Source: CAYQCN01 sp964415975
GTDB lineage: Bacteria > Patescibacteriota > Saccharimonadia > QS-5-54-17
NCBI GenBank assembly: GCA_964415975.1
Contig: CAYQCN010000017.1
Span: forward strand, 1 to 16,442
DNA: 16,442 nucleotides
Direction of reading: 5' to 3'
Position 1 is the first letter of the stretch, and every line of letters begins with the position of its first letter. Position numbers and translations under genes: made by a program. Below the pieces are notes generated by a model. It searched no databases. It had not been told where the DNA came from and saw nothing but the letters and a program-made list of their open reading frames with translations. Shown piece by piece: positions 12,738 through 16,442 of this stretch.

Positions 12738-13451
12738 ATGAAGGTAAAATTAGCTCATCTATATCCAGACAAGATGAATATTTATGGTGATTGGGGGAAT
12801 ATTATTACCATAAAAAAACGTCTAGAATGGCGTGGCCATGAGGTAGATTATCAAAGAGTAGAAGTCGGAGACAGTTACGACTTTACTGATGTTGATATAG
12901 TATTTGGCGGCGGAGGGCAGGACAAGGGTCAGATAGAGGTTGCAGATGACCTGCAGCGCCACGCAGATAATATTCATAAGGCTGTAAGTGATGGAGGCGT
13001 ATTTCTTTTGGTGTGCGGGCTTTACCAGCTTTTTGGTAGACGATTTACTACGTCTAACGGCGCAGAACTTCCAGGTATTGGAGTATTTGAGGCTGAAACG
13101 TTTGGCTCTAGCGATCGTTTAATAGGCAACGTGACAATTGGAACTAGCTGGGGTAATGTGGTCGGATTTGAAAATCATAGCGGCAAGACAGAGCTATCTA
13201 CTAGCCAGAGCGCTCTAGGTAGGGTCATTAGGGGTCATGGCAATAATGGCAAAGACGGGTTCGAGGGCGCAATTGTTGGCAATACATTTGGCACATATTT
13301 ACACGGCCCATTATTGCCAAAAAATCCGATATTTTGTGATCAACTTTTAAAAAGAGCATTAACTAGACGCAAAGCCAATCTTACCCTAGACGGTCTAGAT
13401 GACAAAATTGCTTTTAAAGCTGCCGAAGTTGCAAAAAATCTGCCACAATAG
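12738..13451 (+). CDS. gatD: lipid II isoglutaminyl synthase, glutaminase subunit GatD
   Basis: 237 residues, a class I-like glutamine amidotransferase (CobB/CobQ type). The N-terminus YPDKMNIYGDWGNI (9-22), FGGGGQDKGQ (56-65), the nucleophile C93 in LLVCGLYQLFG and the catalytic H189 in GTYLHGPLLPKNP match GatD. In S. aureus the corresponding pair is C94/H189. It releases ammonia from glutamine and channels it to MurT. The start lies three bases after the murT stop, with GAGGTG upstream. An AT-rich stretch follows before the next gene's promoter. Confidence 0.94.
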   Translation: MKVKLAHLYPDKMNIYGDWGNIITIKKRLEWRGHEVDYQRVEVGDSYDFTDVDIVFGGGGQDKGQIEVADDLQRHADNIHKAVSDGGVFLLVCGLYQLFGRRFTTSNGAELPGIGVFEAETFGSSDRLIGNVTIGTSWGNVVGFENHSGKTELSTSQSALGRVIRGHGNNGKDGFEGAIVGNTFGTYLHGPLLPKNPIFCDQLLKRALTRRKANLTLDGLDDKIAFKAAEVAKNLPQ

Positions 13452-13544
13452 AAAACCTTAATTGTGCTAATATTACGCACAAACCTTATATGTTTGTATT
13501 CAAATTTGGTACAATGGAGTCAAGCAAGTTAAGGGAGTAATTAC

Positions 13545-14231
13545 GTGATCGAACATTTGTTTGGCTCAAAGACTAGAGTGAAGCTATTGCACGTGTTTTA
13601 CACCAACCCCAATCGCAGCTTCTATGTTCGTGAGATTACCCGTAAGATAGATGAGCAAATTAACTCTGTAAGGCGCGAGTTGTCCAACCTGCTGAGTATA
13701 GGTGTTATAAAGTCCAATACTAGCGGCAATAAGTTGTTTTATGAAGTAAATCAAAACCATCCTCATTATCAGGCTATGCGCTCTATTTTTATGAACCTAG
13801 ACTCTGAAGAAGACTCAAATGTCGGTTATGGCGGTGATAATTCTGCAAAGTTCAAAGATCTTGGCAGTGTAGACTATGCCCATATTGGAGGAGTTTTTAC
13901 CAAGGATCCCGTAGCTCCGGTAGATGTGCTGATTGTAGGAGACGTTAATCGCTCAAAGCTGGAGAAGTTGATTGCTCAAATGGAAGAGGAGGAAGGCTCA
14001 GAGTTGCGCTATACAGTATTGTCAAGGGCAGACTTTGATTATCGTAGCAATCTCAATGATAGGTTTCTTAGCTCTGCATTAGATAGTAAAAAGACAATAC
14101 TAATAGACAGAATTGGAGTAGAGAAGGTCGAGCCTGATGCGCAGGAGCAGTCGCAAGCTGACGTCTCGTCTACCGATAAAGATGATGCTAGCTCTAATCA
14201 GAATAAAAAAGAAAAGAAGAAGAAGGAGTAG
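13545..14231 (+). CDS. winged-helix protein with degenerate nucleotidyltransferase domain
   Basis: 228 residues from a GTG chosen because AAGGGAG (13531-13537) lies 7 bases upstream; TACAAT (13510-13515) may be its -10. Residues 1-75 form an ArsR-like winged helix (RVKLLHVFYTNPNRSFYVRE, then a recognition helix around NSVRRELSNLLSIGVI and a wing with GNKLFYEVN). Residues about 105-190 resemble the polymerase-beta-type nucleotidyltransferase seen in HTH-NTase regulators (VDVLIVGDVN, LSRADFDYR, FLSSALDSKKTILI). The usual GS is GG, and the DxD metal motif is reduced to PVD, so it is probably catalytically dead. The tail is Lys/Asp rich. The partner gene 14235 follows three bases on. The regulator's target is unknown. 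Confidence 0.75.
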   Translation: MIEHLFGSKTRVKLLHVFYTNPNRSFYVREITRKIDEQINSVRRELSNLLSIGVIKSNTSGNKLFYEVNQNHPHYQAMRSIFMNLDSEEDSNVGYGGDNSAKFKDLGSVDYAHIGGVFTKDPVAPVDVLIVGDVNRSKLEKLIAQMEEEEGSELRYTVLSRADFDYRSNLNDRFLSSALDSKKTILIDRIGVEKVEPDAQEQSQADVSSTDKDDASSNQNKKEKKKKE

Positions 14232-14234
14232 TAT

Positions 14235-14867
14235 ATGGAAATAATATTTTATGGTGCTGGCTGTGTATTGATTAATACAAAAAAGCTAAAAATTTTGGTA
14301 GACCCATTGAGTGGGGACTACGGACCCAATCCGAAAATTAAGACCGACATTGTGCTTTTTACTCAGCAGCCAACTAAACATATAAATGCTACTAGTAAAA
14401 CTGCAATAACAGTGCCCGGGGAGTATGAAGTTCAGTCTGTAAACATTGAAGGCGTTGCTGCTCGTCTTCACTCAGAAGAGGACGAGGGTGTTCGTAAGTC
14501 TGTAATTTATTCTGTAGCCTGTAACGGTATTAGGGCTATAGTTACAGGCAATATTTACCCAGAAATTTCCGACGAACAGGCAGAGCGTTTGGACGGTGCA
14601 GATGTTTTGATAGTTCCTGTTGGAGGGGGCGGCCTTGCCCCAGACAAAGAGTCTGCATCTAGTCTTGTGCGTCAATTTGACCCTAGCTATGTTGTTCCGA
14701 TCCACTACAAAGATGAAAAAACCGACTATCCTATCCCGCAAGCTCCTGTTTCCGAGTTCTTGAGCGAGGTTGGGGCTAGCGATGTTGAACCTCAATCTAG
14801 TCTTAAGATTTCTTCGCGCGACTCAAATGATCAGACTCAATATGCAGTGTTAAATATAGCCAATTGA
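14235..14867 (+). CDS. degenerate metallo-beta-lactamase-fold protein
   Basis: 210 residues with an MBL-fold outline like the UPF0173/Lactamase_B_3 group: FYGAGCVLINTKKLKILVDPL (5-25), VPGEYEV (60-66), VLIVPVGGGG (124-133) and VVPIHYKD (153-160). The metal-binding His cluster is lost: the position of THxHxDH reads FTQQPTKH (42-49), and the usual GD of the fifth motif is GN (105-106). Hydrolase activity is therefore unlikely, and a binding or scaffold role is inferred. The start has AAGGAG (14223-14228) inside the 3' end of the preceding gene, three bases after its stop, so the two are co-expressed. Confidence 0.75.
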   Translation: MEIIFYGAGCVLINTKKLKILVDPLSGDYGPNPKIKTDIVLFTQQPTKHINATSKTAITVPGEYEVQSVNIEGVAARLHSEEDEGVRKSVIYSVACNGIRAIVTGNIYPEISDEQAERLDGADVLIVPVGGGGLAPDKESASSLVRQFDPSYVVPIHYKDEKTDYPIPQAPVSEFLSEVGASDVEPQSSLKISSRDSNDQTQYAVLNIAN

Positions 14868-14953
14868 GCTTTGCCAATCAGGATTTGAGTGCTATTAAGG
14901 CAAATATGCCGAAGATATTTATCGATAACTTCAGCCTATTTTTGTGTAATTGA

Positions 14954-15172
14954 CTATTTTGCTTTAGCTTCATTCACAGGCGCGTATCGACCCTGCTTTT
15001 TCAGTGTACGCAGACCCTTAGCGCTAATTTTCATAGTCACCTTTTTGCCGTCTAGCAAAAAAGTTTGCTTGTGAATATTGGGCTGCCATGCATGTTTGGT
15101 CTTTCTTTGAGAGAAACTAACACGATGGCCAAATTGCTTTCCTTTACCGGTGATCTCGCACTTTTGCGCCAT
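14954..15172 (-). CDS. rpmB: 50S ribosomal protein L28
   Basis: 72 residues, typical of L28: MAQKCEITGKGKQFGHRVSFSQRKTKHAW (1-29), NIHKQTF and KISAKGLRTLKKQGRYAPV. The conserved CEITGKG and GHRVSFSQRKTKHAWQPN signatures are complete. It is a large-subunit protein. AGGGG (minus strand, about 15178-15182) precedes the ATG. A possible promoter on the minus strand (TTGAGT, 17 bases, TATCAA) lies about 50 bases upstream. It is convergent with the MBL-fold gene (86 bases between) and divergent from the M50 protease gene. Confidence 0.95.
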   Translation of the reverse strand: MAQKCEITGKGKQFGHRVSFSQRKTKHAWQPNIHKQTFLLDGKKVTMKISAKGLRTLKKQGRYAPVNEAKAK

Positions 15173-15290
15173 ATTAACCCCTGCGTTTGCACAGTCGTTG
15201 ATAAACTGTATTTAACTTTAACTCAAATATATATACTACAGTTAATATATATAATCGTCAAACAGTCTTTAAACTGATGTATGGCTGAGT

Positions 15291-15296
15291 TATAGT
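15291..15296 (+). promoter_or_regulatory. -10 box for leaderless M50 protease gene
   Basis: TATAGT lies 8 bases before the ATG at 15305, without a ribosome site. Confidence 0.45.
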
Positions 15297-15304
15297 GAAT
15301 AGCT

Positions 15305-15970
15305 ATGGATACTGCAACCATAATAGGTATATTAGCCGTCTTGGCGACTCTAGCTATATCTGTAACATTTCACGAATTCATGCACGGCTACATGGCCTAC
15401 AAGCTAGGTGACAATACGGCAAAATATAGTGGTCGTCTTACTCTCAATCCACTAGCTCATGTGGATCCGATAGGCACTGTTCTTTTACCGGTAGTGTTGC
15501 TAATTATTGGCGGTCCATTATTCGGCGCCGCTAAGCCTGTACCTTTCAATCCAAGCAATCTACGAAACGGAGAGACTGGATTTATGATGGTTGCACTTGT
15601 AGGGCCTCTGACCAATCTTGTGCTCGCAGCTTTGGGGGGTATTGTTTTTCAGCTCGTATCTCTAGGGCCTGAGTTGATGTATTCGTTGGCAATATTTATA
15701 TTGCTTAACATCGGTCTTTTTGTGTTTAATCTCATTCCTTTTCCTCCACTTGATGGATCCAGGGTCTTGTATGTTTTGGCTCCTGAGGGAGTAAGGAGAG
15801 TCATGCAGCAAATTGAAAGCGGAGGCCTGATATCTATCGCATTATTAATATTTGTACTATTTCCTTTAGGGTTAGGGCAGGTTTTGACTCGCGCTATATC
15901 CGTTTTGTCTAACTGGTTGGCGGGCACTGATTTATTTGAGTTTATGTTTCAGATGCAGGGCTTGATTTAG
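15305..15970 (+). CDS. site-2 protease, M50 family
   Basis: 221 residues, a minimal membrane zinc metalloprotease without the PDZ domain of RseP. HEFMH (23-27) gives the zinc-binding HExxH in the first helix. The third ligand lies in NLIPFPPLDG (142-151, Asp 150). The NPLAHVDPIGTVLLPVVLL and AKPVPFNP segments between the helices are typical of the SpoIVFB/S2P-like short group. Such proteases cut membrane-spanning substrates such as anti-sigma factors or remnant signal peptides; the substrate here is unknown. It is transcribed alone from a leaderless-type promoter and followed by the ncRNA promoter. Confidence 0.92.
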   Translation: MDTATIIGILAVLATLAISVTFHEFMHGYMAYKLGDNTAKYSGRLTLNPLAHVDPIGTVLLPVVLLIIGGPLFGAAKPVPFNPSNLRNGETGFMMVALVGPLTNLVLAALGGIVFQLVSLGPELMYSLAIFILLNIGLFVFNLIPFPPLDGSRVLYVLAPEGVRRVMQQIESGGLISIALLIFVLFPLGLGQVLTRAISVLSNWLAGTDLFEFMFQMQGLI

Positions 15971-16003
15971 CTCGATACTAGTTAATTAATCTGGCTTTTT
16001 TTA

Positions 16004-16012
16004 TGATATAAT
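16004..16012 (+). promoter_or_regulatory. extended -10 promoter of the structured ncRNA
   Basis: TGATATAAT is an extended -10 (TG-N-TATAAT). A start about 7-9 bases on gives an RNA beginning next to the closing stem CCGCATG at 16021. Confidence 0.65.
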
Positions 16013-16018
16013 ATAGTT

Positions 16019-16200
16019 ATCCGCATGGATGTACTCGGGCATTGTTTTTCTAACAAAAGTTTCACAATGGGAGCCCTATGATCGGGCGGGGCTGGCGATT
16101 CGTTCGCGGTTTCGTTCCTGCGGGCACCCACCTATCAATAGGTAGGAGAAACTGCCTGAGAGAACATGCGGAGACAAAAAACCACCTGAAAGTGGTTTTT
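16019..16200 (+). ncRNA. structured ncRNA of about 180 nt, possibly 6S RNA
   Basis: No ORF covers this stretch. The ends pair: CCGCATG (16021-16027) with CATGCGG (16165-16171). After a small internal loop, CTCGGGC (16034-16040) pairs with GCCTGAG (16154-16160, one G-U). Inside are an ATTGT/ACAAT hairpin on the 5' side, a GC-rich central arm (about 16083-16129) and CCTA-TCAA-TAGG (16131-16142) on the 3' side. It has its own extended -10 promoter and intrinsic terminator. Size, long double-stranded closing stem, central bubble with side hairpins and stand-alone transcription all suit 6S RNA. I see no SRP GGAAG tip, RNase P or tmRNA signatures. The 6S assignment is inference. Confidence 0.5.
16176..16200 (+). 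terminator. terminator of the structured ncRNA
   Basis: AAAAACCAC, loop, then GTGGTTTTT: a perfect stem with a T-run, five bases after the closing stem of the ncRNA. Confidence 0.85.
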
Positions 16201-16239
16201 ATTGCTTTATGTATCAGTAGTATATAATTGATTTAAGAG

Positions 16240-16316
16240 CGGGGTGTGGCGCAGCTAGGTAGCGCGTACGGCTGGGGGCCGTGAGGTCGCCGGTTCAAAT
16301 CCGGCCACCCCGACCA
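16240..16316 (+). tRNA. tRNA-Pro (anticodon GGG)
   Basis: Cloverleaf with acceptor CGGGGTG/CACCCCG, anticodon stem TACGG/CCGTG, loop CTGGGGG (anticodon GGG, reads CCC, with G37), T-arm CCGG-TTCAAAT-CCGG, and encoded CCA. The -10-like TATAAT at 16223-16228 may start it. It is followed, like tRNA-Asp, by a palindromic terminator and then a structured element with an antisense copy of its T-arm. Confidence 0.96.
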
Positions 16317-16355
16317 AAGAAAGGTGGTCACCATTGAGGTGGCCGCTTTTCTTTG
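16315..16355. terminator. palindromic terminator after tRNA-Pro
   Basis: CAAAGAAA and TTTTCTTTG flank a GGTGGTCACC/GGTGGCC stem. It begins within the tRNA CCA and carries A and T runs on both sides. Confidence 0.75.
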
Positions 16356-16357
16356 TG

Positions 16358-16442
16358 CCAGCGATAGCTGGTGATTTGAACCGGCAAGCCCGAAGGGCTC
16401 CGGGCCTAAGCCAGGATGACTCGCAGAAGCTTGCTTCGAGAA
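16358..16442. repeat. tRNA-trailing three-hairpin element, copy C (cut by window end)
   Basis: Hairpin CCAGC-GATA-GCTGG (16358-16371); GATTTGAACCGGC (16373-16385), the exact reverse complement of tRNA-Pro 16289-16301; a hairpin with GCCC-GAA-GGGC (16388-16398) inside CCGG/CCGG; then hairpin GAAGC-TT-GCTTC (16426-16437) followed by GAGAA at the window end. The stretch 16373-16398 is identical to copy B. The last 13 bases match the first 13 of the window at 12 positions. Confidence 0.7.

Noticed and set aside
15065..15277. 70-codon plus-strand ORF over the rpmB start
   Set aside because: Overlaps a certain ribosomal protein gene and the divergent promoter region, and no family resemblance.
16021..16171. 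SRP RNA, RNase P RNA or tmRNA at this locus
   Set aside because: The SRP tip (GGAAG...AGCAGCC), the RNase P core (GAGGAAAGTCC, ACAGAA) and a tRNA-like tmRNA end with peptide tag are all absent.
1..16442. CRISPR arrays, insertion sequences, integrases, prophage genes
   Set aside because: No regularly spaced direct repeats, transposase or integrase motifs were found; the tRNA-trailing elements encode no protein.

Overview
The window reads as one stretch of a small, streamlined bacterial chromosome. The genes are short, closely packed housekeeping genes of a Gram-positive-like type: MurT/GatD lipid II amidation, a TagO/WecA-type transferase, Ctc-type L25, NrdR and a PrsA-like foldase. ThrRS lacks its TGS domain, several enzymes are shorter than usual, and many genes appear to be leaderless. 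Together these suit the Patescibacteria/CPR, most likely a Candidatus Saccharibacteria (TM7) relative. That is inference from gene content; no 16S rRNA is present. All coding regions read with the standard code, with no sign of UGA recoding.

Layout. Bases 1-246 are scaffold edge: a 91-base mini-contig, 100 Ns, and the same 55-base sequence on both sides of the gap. A structured repeat follows (290-421). Next come a PH-domain membrane protein and a PrsA/SurA-like foldase (507-2128), opposed tRNA-Thr and tRNA-Asp genes, a second copy of the structured repeat (2475-2591), a small membrane protein, a TagO/WecA-family transferase and ribosomal protein L25. On the minus strand lie nrdR, with its own candidate NrdR boxes, and a 51-codon basic small protein with a strong tandem promoter. 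tRNA-Val and glyA follow, then yjbQ, the run thrS-atl-miaA, and murT-gatD. After these come a winged-helix/degenerate nucleotidyltransferase gene with a degenerate metallo-beta-lactamase-fold gene, rpmB on the minus strand, and an M50 site-2 protease. The window closes with a structured, probably 6S-like, ncRNA, tRNA-Pro, and a third repeat copy cut off by the window end.

How the genes fit together. The transferase and murT-gatD act on the cell envelope (lipid-linked sugar synthesis and lipid II amidation). thrS, miaA, L25, L28 and four tRNAs serve translation. NrdR controls deoxynucleotide synthesis, and GlyA supplies one-carbon units. The PH-domain protein, foldase and site-2 protease belong to the membrane and cell surface.

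The most unusual feature is a family of three-hairpin elements placed just after tRNA terminators. Two of them carry an exact 13-base antisense copy of the neighbouring tRNA's T-arm. The third hairpin varies by compensatory changes between copies, which suggests a selected RNA or cruciform structure. Several -10 boxes lie only 6-9 bases before an ATG, pointing to frequent leaderless translation.
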